Assembly (NCBI RefSeq): GCF_000150955.2
Contig: NC_011689.1
Span: 310,001-374,000 of the forward strand
Length of the DNA stretch: 64,000 nucleotides
Source of the DNA: Phaeodactylum tricornutum CCAP 1055/1
Lineage: Eukaryota; Bacillariophyta; Bacillariophyceae; Surirellales; Neidiaceae
Reading direction: 5' to 3'
Positions 10,145-21,100 of the stretch are shown here, in pieces (positions within the stretch are counted from its first letter, which is position 1; each line of letters begins with the position of its first letter). Both the position numbers and the translations under genes were made by a program. The notes under the pieces are model-generated. The model did not search any database. It was not told the origin of the DNA and was given only the letters and a program-made list of their open reading frames with translations.

Positions 10145-11483
10145 GCCTCGAAGGCCCGACGGAAAAGCCGCACCAATGTCCCAAAATTCGAAGATGGATG
10201 ACCTTGCCGCGAAATCCAAGTAAACACTTATGCCCTTCTCTTAAAATCGAAAATCGACCAAACATAAAAACACTTTTTGGCTCACAGGCTTTTTGGGAAT
10301 GCAAACAAAGTGATACTCGAAACTTGTTGCCACAGATACAGCAGGGACTTAACTGTTGGACAGCAGCACGAAGGACAACGCTGGATCTCGATGAAGTGGT
10401 TTGATTGTTTGCGTGGACATAGTAATGTAAGATAAAATTAGAAACCCGTCCTCCGAGACACGGATAGGTTGGTTCTATATAAGTACGCATATATTAAAAG
10501 AAAGGAACCCTGACGAATCATCGCTTGTGAAACAAACAATAACGAGGCAGCGAGCATAAAATGGGAGCATATTTTGTAGCCCAGAATACTAGATGATTGA
10601 CGCTGCTTCACGACAAGTGTCGTAATCCTGTACATTCAGGTAGTCTGGTGTCTTGGCCCAGAAGATTGTATCCATATCAACAACAACTCCACCAAATAGA
10701 CGAAGACCAAAAATAAAGGCAAGCCACTCGCAGTCCCTTTAAATACATATAAATAGTATTTAGGGAGAGCTTTAGAGAGGAAGCTATAGGGACCGTGCTT
10801 GAAGAAGAAATACATGGGCCATCCAATGAGATTGATACAACATACCACAGAAATATATCCATTGAACTAGCACTGCCAATAAGCGACGAGCTCCCATGAC
10901 TAGCAAAATGCCAAACAATCGCAAGAAAGTTGGACATTGCTCACAGGTCGTCAGACGCTTTTTGATGAGTCAGAACTGGACATTTTCGGACAAAACTTCT
11001 GACAAATTGATGGAAAGTTTGCCGGGACAGCGTCAACAAAATTTACGACGAACAACCTACACTGGAACTTTTGTTTAATGTTACTAATAGGCTTCGGCTT
11101 CTGACAAAGCAAACCAATATCAAGAAAGATACGTACAAGTAGCCAGTAATATTATATAATCTATTTCTTTTCAATTGATCTTTACTGGCCAAATTCAATA
11201 AGGTTAGAAGAGTGACTCAAAATGGCCAGAATAGGGACATAGTAGAGTTGAATATAGTCATTTCGAAATGTGATGGTAAAGATCGGAAGTGAATTTCTAT
11301 CATGTGTTTCTGTTTGAATTGCCCTTTCGGAAGTCAAACAACATGATAAAATGAACTACGCTCCCGTTTTTCATGGAACTTCCGGCGGCTCATCGAAACG
11401 ACGGGCAACGAACTCTATTCCTCCGAAACTTTCACACATTAAACTCACGAGTGCTCTACAGGGAACGCTACAAATCTACCATC
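10145..11483. other. long intergenic region
   Basis: 1.3 kb of AT-rich sequence. Frames at 10068-10490, 10636-10848 and 10677-10937 (-) are hydrophobic or compositionally random with no family match. An open frame precedes the next gene from 11373, but its paralogue supports a start at 11484. No RNA or repeat recognised. Confidence 0.4.
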
Positions 11484-12784
11484 ATGCATTTATCTCTTCA
11501 GGCCATTAATGCGGACGACTTTGCTGTACTTGCCAACAAGCTAAAAGCTGAGCTTGGCCAAGAGAAAGGGAACCATATTCACGGGAGCATTATTCCGCAC
11601 GAAAATGATATTCTGCTTGGCAGAGGTACGATTTCTAAGAGGTTCGAGCATGTGTTGAGCGCTCTCACTGATAAAGAAAACGCTTGTGTATTCGTTGCGC
11701 ATCTCTCTCACCTGGCTTTTTTCGACCAAGTGTAGGAGGCAAGAATAACCAGCACTTCGGAAATATTCAACTGCGAAACATGACTCGGCAATTCTGCTCC
11801 GCCTATTACGGCGCCACCAAAAAGGAAAAGCCCGCCGTTGCTCGAGGTTTGGTTCAATGTATCCAGAACTTAAATCCACCGGGACGTTTCCTGAAGCATT
11901 CATTGGGAGGGTGGGAAGAGGCAACAGCATCTGTCGCTCAAGAGAAAGCTAGCCAGAGCCTCCGTGATACGGTGGCGTCAGTCTTAAAGGAAGCAAACAT
12001 CCAGGATGGCACACACCCGAAAAACGAAGTTTTCACTCAAAAATGTCTTGACGAACTACATCCCGGGTCGAGTCGCCATCCTAAATCTGCAACCAAAGAT
12101 TCAGTCTTATTTCAAGATTCTACTGAGCAATTGCCTAACAAAATCGCCCGTTCATATCAGGAGAGTGAGTCTTCATGTCAGGTTCGCATGCCCGATAGCT
12201 TAGCTGTGAACTTTGGCGACCAAATGTTACTGTCGATGGACGCGACGTCGTCTATCTCCCTCCAAGAAGAGTTCAATGAAAATGGCAAGAGAAGTAGAAT
12301 CTCTTTCTTAGAAGCCGATTTGAATAGCAAGATCCAACGTTTTTCTACGGATCGCGCCTTCTGCACCATGGGGCTTATAGACAATTCCGATTTTAGTTCG
12401 ATGGCTAACTCGAAGCCCCAGTACCAGATATCGTCCCAGGTAACAACCAGTCGTGTGCCATGCACAACATCGACAAAACTCTCGTTCGACACCTGGACTG
12501 GAAATGGTGGCTTTAGCCTCAATGATGCAGCTCGGTACGCTCACCTCGCAGCGCAAAGGAAGAGGCAGTTCAGCACCAGCATAAACAGCGAAAGCAAGGA
12601 AGATCAAGAGATTGAACTTTTCAGTGCTGATGCGCTCGATTCTATTGTTTGGGACGACGATGATATCAAGCTTGATAGTACCTCTTCTTTTCAACTTGCT
12701 CCGGGTCAACACCAGGCCGCAAGCGCTTGGGACGACGAAGACGCTTTTCGTCGGCGCATTAGGAATCTCTTACAGGAATTGTAG
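11484..12784 (+). CDS. DUF6824 protein, copy 1
   Basis: Exons 11484-11625 and 11736-12784, with a 110-nt GT-AG intron in phase 1; 396 aa. The intron splits the invariant ILLGRG|GKNNQH of the DUF6824 domain (HENDILLGRG, GKNNQHFGN, RQFC.AYYGA..KEKP.VA, NPPGRFLKH, GGWEEA, QEKASQSLRD). The start at 11484 gives MHLSLQAINADDFAVLA, which aligns with the start of copy 3, so it is preferred over the ATG at 11373. After the domain comes a Ser-rich linker, then a second shared motif (FSLNDAARYAHLAAQ). An acidic tail follows (ALDSIVWDDDD) and then a terminal helix (RRIRNLLQEL). The domain family is widespread in stramenopiles and its biochemical role is unknown. No membrane or signal segment is seen. The acidic tail would fit a nuclear regulator, which is inference only. 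Confidence 0.85.
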
Positions 12785-13963
12785 CCGCTGATACATCATC
12801 ATTTCTAAAATAATATATTTGCTTGTGTGCGTTCTGGCTTTACTCGTTCAGTATGTGTAAACTACTAACGAAGGAAACATACGTAGACAAAATGAAGCAC
12901 GCTTCAGTTGTTCGTGTATTGCGAAGCCCCCTCCCCCGGGGCCAAATCAGCCCAGCCCGCCCGAGAGGCAAATTTAGGTATGTGAGTTCGGCCCACCGAG
13001 TCCACCAATTCTTCTCGCTAACTGTAAAACGGTATTGGACTTTGTATGCTTTCGATCTTTCTTGAATTTGGTGAAACATATGCTTCCCGGACAGAACACT
13101 AATTGAAACAATGTCAAACCAGACTGATGACCTGATGACCCGATTCAGATCGCGCTCCTCTTTCTGTTAACAAGATTTTCATATACAAAGTCTGAAGACA
13201 GCATTACAATAATAAACGGATATATCACGAAATTTCGAAAACTGTCCTTGGGTATCTACGTGTAATATTCATACATAGTGGTTAAACCCCGAAAGATGTC
13301 TCGGATCAAGGAAAGGTAAAATCCTTTCAATAAATACCATCCTTATCAGTCTACTTAGCATATGTATGAAGGAAGAGCTGTATTTGGTATTAGCCTGCAC
13401 TTAACAGTAAACAAGAAGTGAAATGACAGAACTATTCCTTTGATTTTATACTAGAATTCGCTGGAACAAAGACTCTTGGAAGTGGTCGACATCTTTGTCG
13501 CGCTCGGTAGTCAGTCCATATGTTTTCCAACGTTAGTAGAATTTCACTGGTTTGTTTTTGCCGGACTTGAATTTGGGGCAATAAGTCGAAAAATCTGATT
13601 CAGAAACGCGGAGAGGTGGAACCAGTCCTTCTTTATTTTCTTCTACACAAATCCGGTATTAGTAAATACGTAGAACTAATTATATATTCGGTACCTACGA
13701 GGCATATTTTGCTACGCATGTTGGAAATAGAAAACGTCTCGCTCCCTGCGCAAGAATTTTGGTTGTTCCCCAGAAAGAGGATCTATGCGAAAACGAGGTC
13801 CGCGAACAACCAACAAACGCTAGCTTCCCAAGTGCATAGATCGACTGATTGTGATCGAAACAGCTCCGTATACAACTAAAAACGTGCGAAATTCATCCAA
13901 AGGACGGCAGCGCAGCCCATCCCAAGCTCCGCAAAAAGGAAGAACGCCCTCTTTTAACTTACT
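12785..13963. other. intergenic region between DUF6824 copies 1 and 2
   Basis: 1.2 kb with no supported gene. A C-rich block near 12930-12970 stands out in otherwise AT-rich sequence. Small frames at 12823-13065 and 13616-13879 (+) are not family-like. Confidence 0.4.
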
Positions 13964-15305
13964 ATGCACCACGATTCCTTCGGCAGCTCTACCGGCTTTC
14001 GTGGCGTCGATGTTGCCGTTCTTGCACGGCCACACTTGCTGATTGCAAACATCAGAGCCCACGAAAACGACATTCTGCTCGGGCGAGGTACGTGTCGGAG
14101 ACGCTTCAAGTGAGCAACGACGACTGTGGAATTCTCGGATCTAATAAAGATGCGCCCATGTTCTCTTTTTCCATTGCGAATCAGGTGGAAAGAATAATCA
14201 ACACGCAGGGAACCAAAAGCTTCGACGGATGGCTCGCCAGTATTGCGCGCGGTATCATGCCGCGGCGAAGAAGCAGAAGCCTGTGATTGCACTCGAACTC
14301 GTCAGGCAGGTCCATTCCCTGTCCCCGCCTGGACGTTTTCTGAAGCACAAAATGGGAGGTTGGGAAGAAGCCACGGAAGATATTGCGAAGGAAAAAGTCA
14401 GTCAATGTCTACGAGATATCGTAGCGTCTCAGCTCAAAGCTGGAAATTCTCTATCTACACTGGAGGAAGCGACGATACATGTCAATTGTCGAACTTTTAT
14501 GGAAGCGCCGCCTTCCAATACCTTCCAACAGTATACCAATCATGTTACTCCTTCTGCTTCACCAAGCGCAACAAGCCACTCGCAAAAGCAAATGTTTGAC
14601 TGGCAGCAACCGATGATGCAACCGTACCGGAACGATAGTTCCGGAGTCCGGTATATCTCCCCACCGGATGTATCAGCAAAAAGGACGATGCACTGCATAC
14701 AGAGTCGCTCCTCTTTTGAAGGAATGAGAGAATTCCGACATCCGTATCCGCATGGCGTTTGCTCAACAATGAATGTTGGCGTGTCCCGGGAACGTCACAT
14801 ACAACACCAAAAGAGACTAAGTTCGAACCCGATGAACTCAGGTTGGTGTCAAGGTCCTTCAAAGAGAGTACGTGAGGGATATCAGGACATAGCTCCACGA
14901 CAGCCGCGTCATCCGCAACAGGATTACGGTCAAATGGAACAGTTTGACGTAAATTTACTTTCCATGGAGCAGCACGACGCCGCCCGCCACATGCCTACGC
15001 CTTTCGTGAGCTCCGAGTCTTCGAAAACTCGAGGCCAGGAAGACAACTTTACGTTAAACTCGGCGGCGCGACTGGCTTACATGGAGCGTCAGAATGGGGT
15101 ATTCTCACAACAGCAAAACTTCCAACGTCACCAGAGTGACCTTCAACAGATTAAGGACGTGGATATATTCAGCCCCGAGGATATTGAAGGCATCGCATTT
15201 GAAAGCATGGATGAATTTTTACCTCCACCTTCCGTGCAGTCAGCCCCATCCCAGGACGATGACAACCTTCGCACTTACGTCTTGCGCATGCTCCAGGAGC
15301 TTTAA
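13964..15305 (+). CDS. DUF6824 protein, copy 2
   Basis: Exons 13964-14087 and 14185-15305, 97-nt GT-AG intron, 414 aa. The small first exon (MHHDSFGSSTGF through HENDILLGRG) follows an in-frame stop, so the start is well bounded. The intron lies at exactly the same codon and phase as in copies 1 and 3. The domain continues GGKNNQHAGN, RQYCARYHAAAKKQKP, SPPGRFLKHKMGGWEEA and AKEKVSQCLRD. The linker is rich in Gln, His and Ser and longer than in the other copies. The second motif is weaker (FTLNSAARLAYMERQ) and the C-terminus again ends LRMLQEL after an acidic stretch. This is the most diverged of the three copies. Function unknown. Confidence 0.85.
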
Positions 15306-15463
15306 CCTGAATTTTGACTGCACCTAACATAAGTAATCTGGAATATAAGAGCACTCTTTACTGTTTAGTATTGGATGTCACGGATAGGACAATCAATATA
15401 CCAAGCGAGCGTTTTTTTTGGTCGATTCTTTAGTAGCGGTCAACCTTCACCGAGTGAATTATT

Positions 15464-16186
15464 TTACAACTTGAAAATGTTGAGGACAGCGAGCCTTTCA
15501 GTGATTGAATCAGGTGATAGCCGTCCTCCCATGCGAGCAAGTATTCGGTGGAATCCGCCTTCTGGTAACTCTGTATATGCCTTCTCTAAATAGGCTGCAG
15601 GTAAACCGAAGCGGATCATACCAATGGTGGCATCCGCCCAATCGCCTTTGCGCACGGCGTTCACCAGCAACTCATCGGCCTGACTTCCTTCGGGAGGAGT
15701 CCAAGTCGTCAGCTTGTGGTGCTGCAACACAATTTCACGCAGGGTCACAAAGTCAGCGTCCTGCAGATCTTGGACGGAACCACTTTTGTCGTTCTTGCGC
15801 AGATCTCGCAACAGGAGCGCGGCGGACGGGTCCAGATAGTCCAACTTACCGTCCGTCCACAGAGCAATATCGTGATACGCGAGTGCCAGCGCCATGAGAT
15901 TGACTTGACGGTTCGTAACGTTTCGGAGTCCACCCAAGTGATGTACCGCAAAGCTCAAAACCCGTAAACAGTGATTCCGGTACGCATCAAATTCATCGCC
16001 CAGCTGTCCAACGTGTTGAAAGAGGGCGTCGTCGAGAGTATCGTGTTCGTGAAAAACAAAGAACTCTGACGACGATGGCAGCTCCCCCGCCGAACGACCA
16101 AACCACATTGGGTTCCATCGGAGTAGCTGAGCCAACGAAAGAGAAAGGAGAAGGAGCAGTATGCTTCCAAAAGATATAGCCGCCAT
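15464..16186 (-). CDS. membrane-anchored HD-domain-like protein
   Basis: 240 aa from the first ATG (16186), whose context on the minus strand is followed by GCGGCT. The first 25 residues form a hydrophobic signal or anchor (FGSILLLLLSLSLAQLL). The body carries an HD-superfamily pattern: HCLRVLSFAVHHLG, then ALAYHDIALW (the HD pair), then VLQHHKLTTW and VRKGDWADATIG (a possible distal Asp). HD proteins are metal-dependent phosphohydrolases of nucleotides or related compounds. Here the substrate is unknown and the anchor suggests the ER, secretory or plastid route. The 3' end lies 158 bp from DUF6824 copy 2 (convergent). Fold call moderate. Confidence 0.65.
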   Translation of the reverse strand: MAAISFGSILLLLLSLSLAQLLRWNPMWFGRSAGELPSSSEFFVFHEHDTLDDALFQHVGQLGDEFDAYRNHCLRVLSFAVHHLGGLRNVTNRQVNLMALALAYHDIALWTDGKLDYLDPSAALLLRDLRKNDKSGSVQDLQDADFVTLREIVLQHHKLTTWTPPEGSQADELLVNAVRKGDWADATIGMIRFGLPAAYLEKAYTELPEGGFHRILARMGGRLSPDSITERLAVLNIFKL

Positions 16187-17679
16187 ATTCGATACTGCCA
16201 GAGGACAAGCTTGTTCCAACTAATGGGAGGGAAGCGAGATGGAAGTCCTACCGAGAAGAGGATGTCCGAATGCCAGTGCAGCCGGTTTTTGCGGCGTTCA
16301 GTTTTATGTGCAAAATCGTTCGGAAATGCCACCGTCTGAAACCAGATTCTGGTATTCAGAAAGAGGAAAATCGCATATATATCGAAAAAGGACATAAGCA
16401 CGTATCGGAGAATGCGAGCATTTTACCTTTATTCACTTTTTTGAGCTCTATAGTCATTAATTGTAAAATAACTGATCGATGGAAAGATCAAGAAAAGTAC
16501 AGGCGCCAAAGTGAAGTTACATTGGTGGATCTTCAAAGCGTACCGGCCTATCCATCACTTTGCCGATCCATTCACGGTCAACGTCAAGCCTTCTTCATTC
16601 TCTGCATGCTTTCCGACTCTCTTTGCAAAGAGCATGGGGCTGGTAAACAACATATGGGTAGTGCACACTGTCGAAACAATAGTTTATTTCTTCCAGTTTT
16701 TCCGCGGGCACACCGACCTTGTGGGTATTGCGATTCATTCCAATCGCTTTCACGCCTGACATACGATCTATTCCAAGGCGCCGCTGTACCCCTTGCTTCC
16801 CGCACAATAGCAACAACAAAAACGTTTTTTACCTTTCTTGCCGATTGGAAGTTACAACAGAGTCAAGGCTCTGGCTTCGACGACTTTAGTTTCGGTATCA
16901 GCTTTCTCCAAAAATTTGTATTTTATCGGGATCCGCCAGCAAGATCTAATGAAGAACCAATCGCCTCACCACTTCTGCGGTAAATACCATTTACGTCAAA
17001 GTGATACCCAGGAGGGAAGGAACGTTCCCTATTTCCATTAGCAAGCCGTAGAAGCTTGCCCATTATCAAGCTGCGAAAGCAAGGAAGAAGCTGAAATCGC
17101 AAGTGTCGTCACTCACTGTCAACACCACGATTGTAAATTGCTGCAGGCAAACATATGTCACAGTCAGCGCAAATGACTACACAAAGCATTGGTTACAACC
17201 AATATTTATGCCATTGCGCAGGAGATTTAATGCCTTTGTGTGTGTTGGCCTGTGACACGATCCTGATAAAACGCCCGGTCAGGTATCGCGATTGAACCAA
17301 GAGTCGTGGCGTTCAAAATCAACTTGCCTAGGAGGGTTTATCGCCGGCTTTTGAAAAATTGGTATTTCTTGAATGGAAACCAGCGGAATCGATCGCAATG
17401 TATTTTTAATTGGCGCGAGCATTGCAACCCTCTTGATAAATTATACTGATGGTCAGCCTCTAGGACTGAAACTACTGGTCCAACCTTGGAGGACTGTTTG
17501 CCAGGATTCTAGGTGTTGTGCGCACCAATTTGAATTGTTACAATAGAAGCACAGCATACTCGTTCACCATCGCGGAATTTCTGACGTTGCTCTCCGCAAA
17601 AAAGAAAAAGTATGCAAATGAGAAGTCCCTTTTGCCTTTGACCTTCTGTCGAGAAAACGCACCTGTTCAAACGCAATCC
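16187..17679. other. intergenic region upstream of the retrotransposon
   Basis: 1.5 kb with no secure gene. A 237-codon plus-strand frame (16270-16983) has no family-like features. A minus-strand stretch (16517-16819) reads more like protein and is listed separately. One palindromic 9-mer occurs at 17113-17121. Confidence 0.4.
16517..16819 (-). pseudogene. possible host gene fragment
   Basis: On the minus strand one frame encodes protein-like sequence (MSGVKAIGMNRNTHKVGVP, EKLEEINYCFDSVHYPYVV, KESRKACRE), meets a TGA, and continues in the same frame with LDVDREWIGKVMDRPVRFED to a TAA at 16517. Amino-acid composition is more protein-like than on the opposite strand. I cannot name a family. 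A decayed gene, a short gene with a missed intron, or chance are all possible. Confidence 0.2.
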
Positions 17680-17683
17680 CGAG
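17680..17683. repeat. target-site duplication CGAG, left copy
   Basis: CGAG immediately precedes the left LTR and the same four bases follow the right LTR at 24878-24881. This marks the insertion borders. Confidence 0.6.
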
Positions 17684-18123
17684 TGATAAATTATAGCCAC
17701 ACAATGCTACAATTTGATACTACGTTGTAGATAGAATTGCTTAGCCTTAGCATTGTTTGTTGGAACATCTATCTAGGATTCACTAGCTCTAGATCTTGGC
17801 CTCGTTGCCATTTCCTTTTTCCTGGCTCTGTCGTAGGACAGACGCAGTGGCCAGACGACTGTCCTCGTCGGGTTCATTACCCGTGTGTGGCATGCCGGAG
17901 GAAAATACGAAGCGTCTCATAGGAAACCAAATATTTGCGTTATGCACCCAAATGTTTGCAACATACACAACTCTGGTTCCGTTGCATGAGGCGTATAAGA
18001 CGACTCGTCTTATCAAACCTGATATGCTAGGAACGAAATATTCCTGATTACCATACGGTTTCCCTAACTTCTACTCTTTCGTCGTATTCTACAAATACAC
18101 TCGTAAGCAGGTAGAACTTATCA
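17684..18123 (+). repeat. 5' LTR of copia element
   Basis: 440-bp direct repeat beginning TGATAA and ending TTATCA (TG...CA ends with a 6-bp terminal inverted repeat). It matches the 3' LTR at 24182-24877 with no mismatch noticed over the shared parts, although the two differ in total length. Short frames inside it are not genes. Confidence 0.93.
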
Positions 18124-18180
18124 GTTTACTCAGACCCAACCCAGCTCTAATTTTTTGAGTTTTTGAAACCTCGACAACGA

Positions 18181-21100
18181 ATGCGTCGTCCGAGGAAGGT
18201 CACTCCCGCTGTTCCGGCCCCTGCCGCAGCGACGGACTCACCGGCTGATGCCGCGTCCGCATCCAAAGAGGATGAGGAGTTCGGAGGATTCGACTCCTCC
18301 GACGGTGAGGAGCCTTCGGGCACCGCACCGCCATCGCCAGCATCTTCGGATGATGAAGGTGATGGCAAAAAGACTGCAAAGCCTTTGGCTCGCAGCAAGA
18401 ACACGTCTGACGAAGTCAGTGTGATCGAGAAAAGCGTCATCGACGCAGAGCCTCACTTGTCTAAAGACAGTGACGGTCTCGACTCCGTTCCTCGGCAAGA
18501 CCGTGTTGAACGAAAGGCCTTGATGGTCGTCCTCCGTGACGTCATCTGTGTTCCATTGTCAGTTGCGGCTGCAATGTTGAACAACGGCATTAAATCATCT
18601 GATGATTTCCGTCTTCTCACGAAGGAGGACATCAATGATCTCTGCATGCGGCTCAAAATGGGCTCCATGCATACCAAGCGAATACTCGTCTTCGCCAAAT
18701 GGATGCATCACGCACCCAACTCAGTCGATGTCGCCAAAGAGTTCACGGCTTCCGTGCTACGCTTTGAGATGATGACTAGAGCCGCGGCGTCGTATGATAA
18801 TGTGACTACGACGGCTGCAAAGGCTGAAAAATCGGCTACTAGCCTCTTGCCTGAACCGTTTGATGGTTCGCAGAAAAAGTGGCTCACTTTTCGTTACGGT
18901 TTCGAAGCGTGGGCAGGCGCAAGTGGGTCCACTTTTACCGCGTGCATCGCGCACCATTCGGATCGGTATTCGAAAGCCGACCCAACCGGACCCCATACGT
19001 CGCCCCGTGACGTTTCAGATTTGTTTGCACTCTCCCCAGTTGTCAACATCACCAGGAACGCAACAATCTTCTATACTCTCATGTCGCTAACCAGCGCTGG
19101 GGACGCCTGGGGACTTGTTGAGCCCCACGAGCACACTAAGGACGGACGCAGTGCCTGGATTTCTCTATGTGCCTTCTATGAAGGAACGAGCCAAGTGGGT
19201 CTCACTACCGAGCAGGCTCGCGCGACAGTTATGGAGTCGGTGTATACAGGACTGTCCAAACAGTTTTCCTTCACCAAATATGTCGCTCGGCATATTTCTG
19301 CCAACAATGCCCTTTTGCGTAACAAGGAGGGCTATTCGGACGCTCAGAAAACGAATTTCTTTCTTAAAGGGATTACTGATCCGGCACTCCTTCCTTATAA
19401 GGCAACTGCCGAAGCGCGACTCGATGACTGGAATTTTAATCGGGTCGTCAACTACATGCGTACGTCCGCGACGAAACTCAGTTCCAAGGACAGAAGCGAC
19501 TCACGGAACGTACGTCAGACAAAGACCACTGGCAGAGCCACCGGCAACCAACGTGGTAACGACAACAAACGGCGTGGCTCGTCCAACCGTCCGTCGAACA
19601 AGGGGGCTGAGAAACCTTCCCGCCCTCATAAACACGTCTTACCTCCTGAGCTGTGGGAAGCCCTAACCCCAGCTATCAGGGAGAGTATCTTGAGCGCAAA
19701 ACGCAGTATTGCACCCCCTGGCCGTGAGGCCAAAAGGGCTAAATCCTCAGATACAGATAACTCTAGTTCAACCGTTGAATCTTATTCACAACTGCCTAGT
19801 AGTAAAAAACCTATTCGTAAACATACATGCGAAGATCACGTCCAAGTAGATTCCAGTACCCCTGAAACCCTACTTCGTGACGCACCCACAGACATTTCAC
19901 CCCACGTCACCACCAAAAAAGTGACATTTGGTGCAGGTGTCCTCTTTGGTCGGTACGCTAATCGCGTATCGTTGAATCGTATGGTCCGCTCCGGCAGTCA
20001 TTTCGATCAAGCCCCTTGGCGCAAGTCGGATTTCCGACTTAACGATGCGACACTAGTTCGTATTCGTCAGAACCGCTCACGCGGAACAAAAACTCCCACC
20101 AATTATGGTGAAGCGGTAATTGACACTGGTGCAGACACCGTCTGCGTCGGTGCCGGGTACTCTGTATTGTCATACACGGGTCGATCAGTCAGCCTTCGCG
20201 GTTTTCATGATGACGGTGAAACGTTTGAACGGATTCCGGTTGTCACGGCGGCAACCGCCTATGATTATGACGACGGAACAACCGTGATTCTCATCTTTCA
20301 TGAGGCACTGAACCTCGGGCCCACACAGACCACCTCGCTCATTAATTTGAATCAAATCCGACATGCCGGACATCAAACCGATGACATTCCAAAATTTTTG
20401 TCGCAAGGCAAATCCCTTCACGGCATCGAAACTCTCGACGGTGATTATATCCCGTTTGAGCTCAAAGGTCGTGCATCCCTGTTGTATTCTCGCGTACCTA
20501 CTCAACATGAGCTTGACAACTGTCAGCACATTGATCTCACTTGCGATCAACCATGGGACCCCAACAGTAAAGATTGGGAAGAAAATGAAGCAAAGTACAC
20601 GCGACACGATCGTTCTCGTCGTGCCTGCTACACCGACAGCGTACCGGTTGACATTCTCCCGGATTGGCCTCCACTACCCGTTTCCCCTGGATCCGTTGTA
20701 CCGGATTTCCATAACCGTGTCATGAACCCTCGCGACATCGTTCGCGAAATCAAATACGCCACTATCGGTGCGTCCATATCCAGCCCTCGGGTGTTGGACG
20801 TCGACCGCGATAAATTACGGCGAATTCTCGGACATGTGCCGATGGAAGTAGTTGAGCGTACTCTTACCGCCACTACACAACTAGCGGAGCGCACGGGCGA
20901 AATGCCTTTGCATCGTCGTTATAAAACCAAGTTTGAACAACTTCGGTATCGACGTTTGAAATGCACACTTTATAGTGATACTTTTAAATCCTCTATAAAA
21001 TCCTCGCGTGGACATACCCATACTCAGGGTTTTGTCTGTGGTGACTCTTACTTTATCTATCATTACCTAATGAAAGCAGAGTCCGCGGCAGACCAGGGTC

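Noticed and set aside
11373-11483. Longer N-terminus for DUF6824 copy 1
   Set aside because: Copy 3 begins with a sequence that aligns to the ATG at 11484, and the extra 37 residues have no counterpart.
16270-16983. 237-codon plus-strand frame as a gene
   Set aside because: No family-like motifs, no targeting signal, overlaps a more protein-like minus frame, and lies in a low-density region.
17737-18047. Short frames repeated at 24235-24545 as paired genes
   Set aside because: They are the same LTR sequence read at both ends of the copia element.
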